Of a stretch of 64,000 bases of DNA, positions 53,605 through 64,000 are shown piece after piece (within the stretch, counting starts at the first letter, position 1; each line of letters starts with the position of its first letter). Origin of the DNA: Locusta migratoria (Eukaryota; Arthropoda; Insecta; Orthoptera; Acrididae); the NCBI GenBank assembly GCA_026315105.1, contig CM048745.1:542286758-542350757 (forward strand), written 5' to 3'. A program made the translations under genes and the position numbers. The notes under the pieces were generated by a model. The model had not been told where the DNA came from. It worked only from the letters and a program-made list of their open reading frames with translations, and did not search any database.

Positions 53605-55010
53605 ATATCTACATCTACATACATACTCCGCAATTCACCGTAAGGTGCGTGGCGGAGGGTACACTGTACCACTACTAGGCATTTCCTTTCCTATTCCACT
53701 CCCAAATTGAACGAGGAAAAAAAGAATGCCTATATGCCTCCGTACGAGCCCTAATTTCTCTTATCTTGTCTTTGTGATCTTTACGCGAAATGTAAGTAGG
53801 CGGCAGCAAGATCGTACTAAGCTTCAAATTCCGGCCCTCTAAATTTACTTAACAGAAATTCACGAAAAGAACGTCGTCTTTCTTCCAGCGATCCCCAATT
53901 GAGTTGCCGGAGCATTTCCGTGACACTCGCGCATTGGTCGAACCTACCGGTAACAAATCTAGCTGCTCGCCTCTGAACCGCCTCTATGTCTTCCTTCAAA
54001 CCGATCTGCTGCGGGTCCCAAATACTTGAGCAATACTCAAGACGTGGTCGTACAAGCGTTTTATACGCGGTCTCCTTTACAGGTGAAGTACATCTTCCCA
54101 AAATTCTCCCAATAAACCGAAGTCTGCTGTCCGCCTTACTCACAACTGTCCTTACATGCTCGTTCCATTTCATATCGCTCTGCAATGTTACGCCTAGATA
54201 TTTGAACGACGCGACCGCATCAAGAAGCTCACTACTGATGCTGTATTCGAACATAATAGGATTGTTTTTTCTACTCATGCGCATCACCTTACATTTTTCT
54301 ACATTGAGAGCTAGCTGCCATTCTTCGCACCAACTAGAAATTTTGTCTAAGTCAACCTGTATGCTATTACAGTCAGTTACAGACGACACCCTCCCATACA
54401 CCACAGCATCATCAGCAAACAGCCGCAAATTACAACTTACTCTGTCCATCAGATCATTTATATAGATAGAAAATAATAGCGGTCCTATCACACTCCCCTG
54501 GGGCACGCCTGACGATACACTCGTCTCTGATGAACACTCGCCGTCGAGAACAACGTACTGCGTTCTATTACTTAGGAAGTCTTCCAGCCAGTCACAAATC
54601 TGTGAACCTATTCCATAAGCTCGTATCTTCGTTAGCAGTCTGCGGTGTGGCACCGTGTCGAACGCCTTTTTGAAGTCGAGAAAAACACAATCCGCCTGTT
54701 GCCCTTCGTCCATGGCTCGCAAGATGTCATGTGAGAAAAGGGCAAGCTGAGTTTCACATGAACGATGTTTCCTAAACCCGTGCTGATTCATGGAAAGAAG
54801 CTTTTCCGTTTCAAGGAAATTTACTATGTTCGAACTGAGAATATGCTCCAAAATTCTACATGAAACTGATGTCAATGATATTGGCCTGTAATTGTATGGG
54901 TCAGTTCTCTTTCCTTTCTTATACACGGGAGTCACCTGCGCTTTTTTCCAATCACTAGGAACTTTGCGCTGAATTAAAGACTTAATCAGAGCACAGTTCT
55001 TGAATCCATA
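53605..55010 (-). mobile_element. CR1/Jockey-superfamily LINE, 5'-truncated, 3' tail intact
   Basis: Contains the RT gene at 53817-55008 and a 3' UTR ending at the left in CGGAGTATGTATGTAGATGT, a TGTAGA-type tail. It is the best preserved of the CR1-like copies here (others at 26035, 27795, 30112 and 35798). No target duplication found. Confidence 0.8.
53817..55008 (-). CDS. LINE reverse transcriptase (partial, open)
   Basis: Open for at least 372 codons on the minus strand and continuing upstream in frame (IQRKVPSDWKKAQVTPVYKK) to about 55008, where the copy is truncated. RT blocks in order: NYRPISLTSVSCRILEHI, QHGFRKHRSCETQL, DFKKAFDTVPHRRL, SSGVPQGSVIGPLLFSIYIN and LRLFADDAVVYG with both catalytic Asp residues, then FKYLGVTL. 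The thumb/C-terminus reads YCSSIWDPQQIGLKEDIEAV. It would copy LINE RNA at a nicked target. The endonuclease and ORF1 are missing, so it is not autonomous, but no stop interrupts the RT. Confidence 0.85.
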
Positions 55011-55189
55011 GTGTCCATTATAAGTGAATTCGGTTTATTTATAAATCTGTTGAACCACTTAATTGCTATAGCAGTGATCTAGCTTTTGTGTGTTTGGCGA
55101 TTTACCTAACTATAGACTGTCCATTTACAAAATTCCATGTACTTCAGTACCAGGTGTAGGCTTATAACGAGAGTGCTTATTACAATTAA

Positions 55190-55439
55190 TTGCTGTTACA
55201 TATTTGCCTAATTAGGCTGGCAACCTTTTCTTTAATAACTGCAGTTATTCACTTTAGTTTACATCGTGCTGGTGACATTAATTCTGCATACCCTTTACCT
55301 ATCAAAATTCAAAATCTTGGGAAACGCAGTCACATAAACGATTCCTTATCCATTAGTTTACATTTCTCAGTCATAACAAAATCCTGTGAAAGGGTGTAAC
55401 ATTAGCAGTTGCGTTTGGTGAGACTTCTTCATAGTTTCT
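55190..55439. other. Spacer between LINE and PLE fragment
   Basis: AT-rich, no recognised content. Confidence 0.5.
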
Positions 55440-55980
55440 TCGGGTTTGCTGCCGGCTTTTGAAGTCAAACTGACCCAATATTTCGGCGGTACACCTGTCC
55501 GTCATCCTCAGGGGAACTGCTGCTGCTGGACTCGCCGACAACTGATGCCGAGGGCGTGGAACGCCGTCCTATATAGGGCTGCGAGTGGTGAAGGCGCATG
55601 CGCGGCCTGCCACAGGTACTGCACACAGACAGGTCTTGCGGCGGCGCCGGTGGCGGAAAGGCGGTGCTCGCTATATATCGCATTCATGGGTTGTCTTCCA
55701 ACAATCTGGTAGGTTGCATAAAAGATCGATGTTTTTTCATATTTGATGAAACCGTGTCCCCTGCTAAGCGGAAAACCCTTGTCTCTATTAATTAAATTTT
55801 CTGACAGCCTGATTTCAATGGACTCTTTATAAACATTGTCCCAAAAACCGGACGTGCTGGCCACAATACGAGTTTCATCGATCAACATCCTATGTTCCTC
55901 ATTTAGATAATGTTCCGCAACTGCTGGTTTTTCGGGCTGTAGAAGCCTGATATGACGGCGATGTTCTACACATCTGTCAT
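55440..55980 (-). pseudogene. PLE fragment: end of GIY-YIG domain, 3' region and hammerhead-like motif
   Basis: Minus strand reads HRRHIRLLQPEKPAVAEHYL, then RMLIDETRIVASTSGFWDNV and ESIEIRLSENLINRDKGFPL, the C-terminal part of a PLE GIY-YIG endonuclease, across a frameshift near 55885. A GC-rich 3' region (55560-55680) follows, then CTGAGGA, GACGG, loop, CCGCC and GAAA at about 55510-55482, in the same order as the hammerhead-like motif at 18016. It lacks the RT. This is a PLE family different from the 15.7-kb copy, judged by sequence. Confidence 0.7.
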
Positions 55981-55989
55981 GAACAGATG

Positions 55990-56677
55990 ATTGTGAACTT
56001 GTGAATTGAAGAGATAGGCATGTGTGGACTTACAGGACTGTGACTGCAGAACTTAGTCTCTTGTGAAAAGTGGTAAACTATGCACGGCAGTAGGGCTGTG
56101 GAACTGTGATAATTCAGCAATCGTGAATTCGTGTGATGACAAACTGTGTTTTATAACAAATACTGTAATTATTCGCGGATTAATTTGGAACTGCAATGTT
56201 CGATGGACTTCACGAATTTACGAGTGATTATTTGGAACTTTTACTCTCGAGTGCGTGTGATACTTATTGTGCCTCTCATAAACAATAGTTGGAGAAATAT
56301 TCAGTTATTTACCGATGTATATAGTAGGACCACCTCCGCATTTTCATGTTTAAAATGAATAATAAACTTCATTTATAAAGAATTACTTCGTGAGTGAATC
56401 ACTTCTTTATCTTACAATCCATTTTGTTGGTTATTCAGAGGTTTAATTTATGTTTGTTTAAATATATTTTCACGCCATCATATGCAGATTGATAGACTGG
56501 CTAAACCACAGATTAATTATTGATCTTGTTTAAACAGATTAGGCAGCTGTTTATTGCATAGAAGCTGACATACATAACTCACCCCTATGAACAGAGACAA
56601 TGAGTCATAAACATTTTACTACCCTGAGTTACGTATTGGTCAATTGTTGTTGGTGAGTACCGATAGAAAGGTCTCAA
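55990..56677 (+). repeat. Dispersed LTR-like repeat R1, plus copy
   Basis: Inverse match to 7541-8211. Contains AATAAA at 56361-56366. It abuts a PLE fragment on the left. Confidence 0.6.
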
Positions 56678-57655
56678 ATGCAAGGCCGTGACTACCAATT
56701 CATACTGTGAAAACCCAACATAAATGGCACTTTCCAATTACGCAATAGTTTTGGTGGACATTTTAGGTGAATTACCCTGCGTGAAGTTGGGGAAAGTTGA
56801 GAACATGTGCCTGACCGGTATTCTGACCTGGGTCTCCCACTCAGTAGGCAGTTAGGCTGAGCAATACGCCACCCTGACACAGTAGTCATCACGATTGGAC
56901 GGACTACACTAGGTCGCCTCCCACCCAACACAACTTTTCAGTCGATGCACCCAAATCTCACGAAGTGCTCCATTGCTCATTCTCGTCATGCTTGCAGCAT
57001 TTCTCTGATTCGGTATCAGCTCGGAAGTGATGTACATCTGCGCTCGAGGGGGCCACTGTACGTTTTTGCCTTAACTATAGTACGTAGAGTCCTTTATTTC
57101 GGACAGGTCTGAAAGACCAGATATGTGGATACAGTAATATGGGTTGTCTTGGGAACTGGTATGGCGGGAAGAGTATGTGCTCCTGACAACCCCGTGCTGT
57201 ACGATGTTACCCAACGCCTTGGTGTACCAACTTTTCAGGATACCTACCAAAGTTGTTCGACCACTAACAGCTATGAAGCGTACCTCAGGAACAGATACCT
57301 CACTAAAATCCCACCTCATTATCACTGGGAAGAATTATATTACCAGTGACGTTACGGGTGATATAGGAAAGGAATAACTATATGAAGTTATTTTGGAAGA
57401 TTTGTAAAGCTATGATATAAGATATGACAGTTTGTACTTTAAGGACACTAACCAGTGGTTGTTACTATAAGTCACCGTTGCCCTCAAAACCCGTCACTTG
57501 TTTGGTTGTTTATGTATGCTCATGTGATCAGTATGAGTATGCAATAAATGTTAACATGTATTACGATTGGCTTCTCAATCCCTGTTCTGCTTAAATCAAA
57601 CTAAAACGACAAAACTGTTACGGCTCCCATACGTCTGAAACATGGAAAAATCTTG
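56678..57655. other. Spacer
   Basis: Apart from the SINE at 56775-56890, no gene recognised. Confidence 0.45.
56775..56890 (-). mobile_element. tRNA-derived SINE, same family as the 44.5-kb palindrome
   Basis: Minus strand: GACTACTGTGTCAGGGTGGC, ACTGCCTACTGAGTGGGAGAC, then a weakened box B and a tail ACATGTTCTCAACTTTCCC that parallels the 44521 end (ACACATTTTCAACTTTGCCC). Confidence 0.6.
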
Positions 57656-57659
57656 CTTT

Positions 57660-57790
57660 TAAATGTTAAATGTTTGTTAAGCTTAAGGGGCTTAACTGCG
57701 GGGTCATCAATCTCTAAACTTATGAACTACCTTATACTAAGGACGACACAAACATCCATGCCCGAGGGGGGATTCGAACACCCGACCGTA
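57660..57790 (-). mobile_element. SINE (main family), head-truncated
   Basis: Tail and box B region present (GGGGGGATTCGAAC), head missing from about 57790. No target duplication found. Confidence 0.8.
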
Positions 57791-57795
57791 ACGTC

Positions 57796-58170
57796 TTGAA
57801 TTTACCTTTACTGAACATCAACATTAATTCAATTAATGACAAATACTGGTCTGATATATTTAAATGTAAATCGAAAGTTAATCATCGAAATCGCAGAAAG
57901 GTTAACGCATCTAAAAGAAGAACTAGTATATTTATTCAGCAGGAATGGAGAAGTTACTATATCGTTTACCCCCAATATATGCCATCAATCTATTTATCAA
58001 TATACCCAAAACTAATTGAACTATTTGAAAGACCTTCGTACACCGCCGTTCTATTAATTACACTCAACCGTGAGAAAGATGATTTTGACCGTAGCAAATG
58101 GGTACGAGAGGAGGGACAATATCTGTTACTAAATTCCATTAGTGTCCCTTACGACAAAACATTTGAATGA
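57796..58170 (+). CDS. Unrecognised 124-codon reading frame in AT-rich block
   Basis: A plus frame with no clear N-terminus: its upstream end touches a truncated SINE and the first codon is not ATG-defined. The middle is rich in Tyr, Ile, Leu and Ser (QEWRSYYIVYPQYMPSIY), with basic residues before it and a mixed charged C-terminus. I recognise no domain. It is the first of several frames on the same strand in a segment whose base composition differs from the surrounding elements. It could be a fragment of an unfamiliar mobile element, of a host gene, or of an integrated large DNA virus; nothing seen decides between these. Confidence 0.3.
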   Translation: MNLPLLNININSINDKYWSDIFKCKSKVNHRNRRKVNASKRRTSIFIQQEWRSYYIVYPQYMPSIYLSIYPKLIELFERPSYTAVLLITLNREKDDFDRSKWVREEGQYLLLNSISVPYDKTFE

Positions 58171-58283
58171 AACGCCTCACATGGGGAAGGGGAGATGGAC
58201 ACCACTTTCATTTCCTACATCATACACTCGACACTTTCTTACACGTTCTTATACGTAGGTCACCCAAGACATCAAAATTTTAA

Positions 58284-58602
58284 ATGTTAGTCACATCAAA
58301 TATATGTTATGAGTACCTGAACGATAGCAAAACGAGGATACGGGGCATTCTAGAAAAGTTTTTGATAGTGTTGTTAGAAAAATATTGTGGAGTAAAGTGG
58401 TTACCCCTTGCAGCTTATATCAGTTACCAAAGGTCAGAGTATAATGTCACATCAGAGTATTCTTCGATATAGAAGAACGGATACATATGAAAAAATGAGA
58501 AACGGTGGTATTGCGATAATGCAGATGGAACTGAACACTGGGGTACAACTAAACAATACTGTAAAGTTAAATGACTACTTTAAGCCAATGACTGCACACT
58601 GA
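58284..58602 (+). pseudogene. Unrecognised frames, possibly one gene with a frameshift
   Basis: Two overlapping plus frames (58284-58472 and 58408-58602) look protein-like in turn: the first up to about 58430, the second after it. This suggests one former coding region with a shift in between. No domain recognised. The block shares its strand and composition with the frames at 57796 and 59102. Confidence 0.25.
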
Positions 58603-59101
58603 TTTTTGAAAAAAGAAGAAGATTTATATGATAGCTAATCTTGGGTACTGAATAAAATGCATGGAGTTTAATAGATCAGATGAATGAAATGCATATTGAA
58701 GATACTAGAAAAGCTGGAAAATTTGGAGTGTTAAAGAAAATATGAATTAAAATAATATATATATCTTAGTGAAAATATATTTGTGTGCCTTTAAACAATT
58801 CTAATGCAAGATATCAGTATCTATTTCAATTTCATATCGAGCTATGGTTTATGTTTGTCGGTGAAGAACATTTACCACAACCGAGAAACGAGAAGAGCAT
58901 ACATTACTACTCTGAGTAGGCCGTCACTTGTTTCATTCTCAAGTTGGTTACCCATCCAAATGAATTCTGTGCAAAAAATAAAGACTAGGTTAATCACAAT
59001 TTCTATACAATCGTGGTCATATTCTAGTTATTGTTTGACACGTAACTCTCGTTTGGACATCCATATGTATTACCGATATAATAATATACACTAAATGCTA
59101 T

Positions 59102-59480
59102 ATGACTGTGTTCTTCAATAAAGTCGTCCGACTGAATATTGCAGACGACATTGAAGTCCCAGAAAACACGCTGAGGAATTATGATAGGTGGAAACGTGAT
59201 GGTACATAACTAAAGTAGGACATTACAACCGTCGCATTATTACAAATAGTATAAATAAACTCATCACTTACACTGTAAATAAATTATCGTCAATTAAAAA
59301 GACACTTAAATTGCATGCATCTTGCATGTTTGGTCTGCCTGACCTTGCAAAATATCTTACAAAACTGTTGCTGACACCAGACCCATTGGGCCGTATGGAT
59401 AGCTTCATTATATACCTCTTTATAGTTTTCAAAATGAAATGCCAAGATCGCACATTAATAATTTATTCAATAACGGCCGG
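59102..59480 (+). pseudogene. Unrecognised frames with a frameshift near 59206
   Basis: An ATG frame from 59102 runs 35 codons to a stop at 59207. A second frame from about 59205 runs on without a stop past 59420. Both have the amino-acid balance of real protein, so I read this as one broken gene. The 3' part runs into the palindrome at 59411-59770. No family recognised. Confidence 0.3.
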
Positions 59481-59770
59481 TGTCGGTGAACTGTGTCAAC
59501 CATCACCTGGTAACATATGAAATATATATTTTAGTCATCTTGTTAAAAATTAGTATAAAATAATAACTGCAACATTGCACTAAGTCACTATATATATTAA
59601 AAAAATTCACAAGTTAAAAACATGGCAGTAGTATGACTAAGTGCAGTGTTGCACTTATTATTTTATACCAATTTTTAACAAGATAATCAGCTTGTAAAAT
59701 ATACATGTGACTAGATGATAGTTTAATGTGCGAACTTGGCATTTCATTTTGAAAACTATAATCGCCTGCA
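59411..59770. repeat. Large interrupted palindrome
   Basis: TATAGTTTTCAAAATGAAAT (59411 on) returns inverted near 59735-59765, and a second, inner pair of arms of about 70 nt matches (about 59519-59590 with 59637-59710, containing TTGTTAAAAATTAGTATAAA and its inverse). The left side holds about 55 bp not in the right. The loop is about 45 nt. Confidence 0.7.
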
Positions 59771-61820
59771 TAACCGACTATGTTAGGTAATCTTATGTAC
59801 CTCTGACGCTGTCATACGAAAATTACAACAGGCTCAATTCAGCCTCAATTATTTGCTACAGAAATTGCCGGAATATAGAAGAGTTAAACCGCACTTCCAT
59901 ATACTAAATGCATTTTATGTCACTTCAATAGTGTACTTATTTGAATGTATATATTTGTAAAGGCATCTAAAATTAGAGATAAAGAACACGGACATGGAAG
60001 ATTGTCAATGAAGAAACTAGAAACCCATCCGCAACTGAAGATTTTATTTACAGTTTAATTAGATGAAGATGCTGTCCATTTAATGAAATACACACACTAC
60101 TCAAATTGACTGATCTATCAATAAATTTCACATTGAGTTTTCTCACTTCACTGTCATCGCACCTCGAATATGGACATCTTTCATTAGGAAGGTTCCAACA
60201 ATGATCATATCGTGGGTATCTTTTTTCATCGTCATATGAAGTTTTGATAGACTGATGAATCGGCGTTGTACGTGACTTCTACAAAAGCGTAAGCCTCGTA
60301 ATCACTTTCATCAGAAACGTCATTTAATTGTCATCAAGAGCTGCTGGAACAATGCTTCTCGCATAACATCTGCTATTAGTAAGCTGTCATTCCTAAATAA
60401 TGTTTTCGCATAAATGTCCTTCAGAGTCAGTGAGGAAACAGTTCCAGAAAGTGTACTCCATGGTTACAGGGATCCTTCAAGAAACATCTCACAACATCGA
60501 ATGTTCGTACTCTACCAGATCTCAATCAGTGCTAAATTTACTTTGGTGTTAATGGGCTGCGTATGTGTGGTGTGGCGGAAGTACAGTAAAAAAAAAAAAA
60601 AACGCAAGGATGAGCCTTACACAGTTGTACAGTTTTAGGCCTGATTACCGACCGAGTTATGGAAGTCACCAAAACATATTACATTAAATAATTTCATGAA
60701 AAAAATTAGGCAATATAGAGCTCATTATTCAAAAAAATTTCAGACGGTGTAAAAAAACGGCTTATCTGGTGAAATGCAGAAACAGTGATGCAAAATATGC
60801 AGCACAAGCTATTGAGAGATACTAGGGCCTCCAGATAATTAGGAGAGCAAAAAATGAATTAATTACAAGTGCTGTGTCGTAAAAAATCAACAGCAGGGCT
60901 GCCTTCAAACGATTACGAAAATATGATTGCTACGTGAAAAGGGACATATTACGGTGCTCATTTTATATTAAACGACGTAGCAATTCCTCTTCTAATTTTC
61001 CATTTACATCTCATATGGTATGAAAAAGTACAGCGATTGCGCTGAATTGGCATGTAACGTGAAATTCACTTACAGGAGATAACTGCTTTCATTTCCAGGT
61101 CGGAAGTATCGATGAATATAGATGAGGCTCAACGAGTTCGATGTGGCGTAACACCAGCAACAGGCTAATTTAGAAAGACGTCTGTGGGCATGTAACCGAA
61201 AAATCGGTCCATTATTCGTACTGATTATTCCCTTATACAGCTACAACACTCTTTTCCTGGAGCTTTAATCCAATGATCGTTCTTCCACACCTATTATTGG
61301 CTGCGGCAGTACTTTCGGAAAGTACGTGGTTGGCCACTATAGAGCAATTCATGAGAGATGTCGACTGTAGTAATGTGCAGAATTAGCGTTACAAATGGGA
61401 GTTCGACTTTCGGTGCGTCGAGCGTGATGTCCCTCTCACTCTAATGGTGTAGCCAGTAAAGTGACTCGCAAAACTAAATGAATGACCCTTCACCTCGACT
61501 CCCACTGCTGAGTCATTAACGACGCAAATTTTGCATATTTGATGAATGTCAAAATTTACTATACGCTGCGTTCAATGGAACTACGCATTATTTTTCTTCA
61601 GGTCAGAATTTTATAAATGCGGAATATTAGCGCGCACGTACTTTCCTGATCAAGAACTACTGTAAATAGAATATTTCAGTTCATACAAAAAGTTAGAGTG
61701 ACGTGGGAAACACTTCTATATGAAACAGTATACACGGATGATACACATTGAATTCTTGAGGCATATGAGAGATGGTTAAAACTGTAACTATGAACTACGG
61801 ACATCCAGAATCTCAGAGCA
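59771..61820. other. AT-rich region, nothing identified
   Basis: Short frames only, many stops; an A run at 60590-60602. No SINE head, transposase or RT motif recognised. Confidence 0.5.
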
Positions 61821-61821
61821 A

Positions 61822-63105
61822 CTAGATTAGATTAGATTTAAGTTTCTTTTTATTTTGTAGAATTACTAATTTCTATGTAAAAATTCGTCTACTGAGTAAA
61901 AAGAATTATCATTCACAAATTCTTTAAATTTGTTTTTAAATGGAGGTAGGCTATCTGTCAGACATTTGATGTTATCTGCTAAGTGCCCTAAAACTTTTGT
62001 GGCAGCATTATTTCGCCCATCTTAACTTTTAACTTATAATAATGTAGATCACCCTTTCTCCTAGTGTTGTAGCTATGCACATCAGTGGCGTAACTATGGG
62101 GGGGGGGGTGGATGAGGGGGATAGAACCCCCCCCCCCAGAACCCGAAAAAAAGAGAGAGAGAAAAAAAAAGAAAAGAAAACGAAAAGAAAAAAAGAAATT
62201 GTATAATCTGGTAAAGGTAAAGATTGGAAACTTGGGGTGTTTTACCACAAGCTTTCATTGGATGGGAGTGGATTAGTTTCTTCAACAGGAGTGGTAGATA
62301 GTAGTCTGTCTGGAAACTGACTAAAATTTTGCTCGTCAAGCAGATCTGTCCCCCCCCCCCCCCCCAAGACCAAGTCCTAGTTACGCCACTGATGCTCATT
62401 GCTATTTCTTTTGAACTGCATTGGGTTATTAATAAGAAGCAGTTTGGTAAACATTGTTTCCTTGTTTGGAAGAAACAGAGTACTTATTATTTAATGATAA
62501 AAATAAGAAATTTCATTATAGATGTTATATATTTTGAAGCTACTATCAAGATTCCTAGATCCTTAAATAAGTGTCTGACAGTTGATCTTGGGTGGACTCC
62601 AGAGATTATTCTAATCACAGGCTTTAGTGCAATGAATACTTTTTGCTGAATTATGAATTACCCAAAAATATGATGCCATATCAAAGTAGTGAGTGAAAAT
62701 ACACATAATACGTTAATTTACCGAGATGTCATTAAATTTTGCAATAACCCTAATAGCGTAAGTTGCTAAAATCAAACGTTTCAATAGATTGTCAGTGTGT
62801 TGCTTCCAGTTCAATTTTACATGAATGAACACATCCAAAAGATTTGAATCTTTTGCCGTAGTTACAGATTTCTGTTCACAGATTATATTTATTAACGGTG
62901 TCATACGATTTACCGTACGGAACTGTATGTATTCTTCTATCAAAATTTAATAAAAGACTATTTGCAGAGAACCATTTAATAATTTTCTGAAAAACATTAT
63001 TTAAAATTTCATCAGTTACTTCTTGTTTGTTGGGAGCATTTACTATACTTACAACATCGCAGAGAACACAGAATGGCAAATCATATATAACTGACAAGAC
63101 TGAAA
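61822..63105 (-). pseudogene. LINE ORF2 remnant with (AATCT)n-type tail
   Basis: Minus strand: around 63050-62950 the frame reads VVSIVNAPNKQEVTDEI and then KIIKWFSANSLLLNFD, the segment directly after an RT YADD box. Then SNLLDVFIHVKLNWKQHTDN, YAIRVIAKFNDI and, after the MITE, YNTRRKGDLHYYKLKVKMGE, the usual C-terminal block of this LINE type. The 3' end at 61822-61845 is a short TAATC/AATCT repeat tail. It is 5'-truncated just upstream of the YADD box and has several stops. Confidence 0.7.
62083..62391. mobile_element. hAT-like MITE (309 bp) inside the LINE
   Basis: Ends CAGTGGCGTAACTATGG and, inverted, CAGTGGCGTAACTAGG. Flanked by 8-bp duplications ATGCACAT (62075-62082) and ATGCTCAT (62392-62399), one mismatch. 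It carries G runs at the left and C runs at both sides of an internal A/G tract. No coding. Confidence 0.8.
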
Positions 63106-63189
63106 AGATTCTAGCTTTGGTTGTACCTCAGTATCGACAACGCGTTCGACTGGGACTCATGCCCATTTAACGACAGTACAGCAGCGACT

Positions 63190-63599
63190 AGTGATGGGAA
63201 CAATCGAATGAAAACAATCGATTCATTCGATTGTTGGGAAAAAATCGATCATTCGGTTGTAGTTACTCGTATCGGTTGAATTATTCATTCATTCTTCTGA
63301 GTGAAACCAGTCGGTGGGACCAACCGAATGAAGCAACCGATTCAGTCGGTTGGACTATTCATTCGTTCTTTTGAGTGAAACCAGTCGGTGGGATCAACCG
63401 AATAAAAAAATCGACACAGTCGATTGGACCGCTCATTCCTTTCCTTTTGAGTTAAATCAGTTGATGGGACCAACCGAATGAAAAAATCGACACAGTACTT
63501 TGGCCTCTTCATTAGTCCTTTTGAGTGAAACCAGTCAGTGGGAGCAACCGAATGAAACAGTCAGTCGGTTGTAGTTTTACTATATTGGATTAATATTCG

Positions 63600-63630
<31 letters not shown>

Positions 63631-63722
63631 CGAATGAAAGTAGTCTTTGGGAACAACTGAATGAAAACATGCGAAACTTTTGCAGTTTTGTACATTGACT
63701 GAATTACTCATACTTTCTTTTC
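63190..63722 (+). repeat. Tandem repeat, ~75-bp units
   Basis: Units begin GTGGGACCAACCGAATGAA-like at about 63193 (longer), 63313, 63387, 63463, 63537 and 63647. Each contains CAACCGAATGAA, a CAGTCGGTTGGA-like segment, TTCATTCNTTCTTTTGAG and AAACCAGTC. A T run (63602-63630) interrupts the fifth. The first unit starts GATGGGAAC, as at some hAT ends. Confidence 0.75.
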
Positions 63723-63739
63723 AAGTGAAAACAGGCAGT

Positions 63740-64000
63740 AAGTTTTGTCATATCGCTGGAGCAGGCCTGCGATCACTTTAATTGCCCACCCCAGACTTCA
63801 AAAACGCCGATCATCTGGGCCCGATCAGATTACTTTCGCAGACACCCACAATCTGTAGAAGATAAGTGGCCGATGACCACGAAGTACCGCGGGGAGCGGG
63901 GACACGAGATGGGGTGCTGCCTCGCTGGCGTTTTCACTGCTGACAGCGCCAGCAAGCGCTCGCCAAACCCCACACAACAGTGTCTGGCGGGCGGGGCGTG
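63740..64000. other. GC-rich right edge
   Basis: Becomes CpG-rich toward the end (63880-64000). No protein seen; truncated by the window. Confidence 0.4.

Overview
This window looks like part of a large, repeat-rich insect genome, most likely an orthopteran (locust or grasshopper). The basis is the very high density of tRNA-derived SINEs sharing one tail, together with RTE and CR1/Jockey-type LINEs, Penelope-like elements (PLEs), Tc1/mariner, pogo, hAT and MULE-like remnants, Ty3/gypsy-type gag genes, and simple repeats between AT-rich spacers. The organism call is an inference from repeat content. I recognise no convincing host protein gene, no genuine tRNA or rRNA gene and no CRISPR array. 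Nearly everything that codes is, or was, mobile-element sequence, and most of it is broken.

Layout. 1-5.5 kb: the 5' part of a gypsy-type gag running off the left edge (minus), a degenerate hairpin repeat, a second gag with a long coiled coil (minus) and its probable LTR. 5.9-7.5 kb: a pogo-like transposase ending in a PHD-like finger, split by a SINE, then a mariner remnant. 7.5-15.5 kb: a dispersed LTR-like repeat, a second mariner remnant, a divergent LTR, a LINE tail, SINEs and a palindromic PLE tail. 15.7-18.1 kb: the largest PLE, with reverse transcriptase, GIY-YIG endonuclease and a 3' hammerhead-like motif. 18.4-25.5 kb: LINE fragments, one of them interrupted by a palindromic PLE insertion (13-bp target duplication) and a hAT element (8-bp target duplication). 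26-28.9 kb: CR1-like and Tc1-like wrecks. 30.1-36.4 kb: a nested stack in which an RTE LINE sits inside a mariner, which sits inside a LINE tail; a second copy of that LINE tail shows the empty mariner site. 36.4-41.5 kb: a GC-rich block, then a tandem array of a PLE 3' region and the matching PLE endonuclease. 42-52 kb: Tc1, LINE, palindromic SINE, MULE and a second RTE copy, ending with a tandem SINE trimer. 53.6-56.7 kb: a CR1-like LINE with a largely intact reverse transcriptase and a PLE fragment. 57.8-59.5 kb: an AT-rich block of unrecognised reading frames ending in a large palindrome. 61.8-63.1 kb: a LINE with a hAT-like MITE inside. 63.2-64 kb: a tandem repeat and a GC-rich end.

The elements do not form a pathway; they form a stratigraphy. 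Target duplications were found for many insertions and give relative ages: SINEs and palindromic PLE tails are young relative to the LINE, PLE and transposase genes they break. The most interesting signals are the repeated head-to-head PLE palindromes, the hammerhead-like motifs with unrelated but still paired stem II sequences, the nested mariner/RTE stack with an internal empty-site control, the SINE trimer within a single target duplication, and the unidentified AT-rich reading-frame block. Coordinates of degraded elements are approximate; coordinates of target duplications were read base by base.
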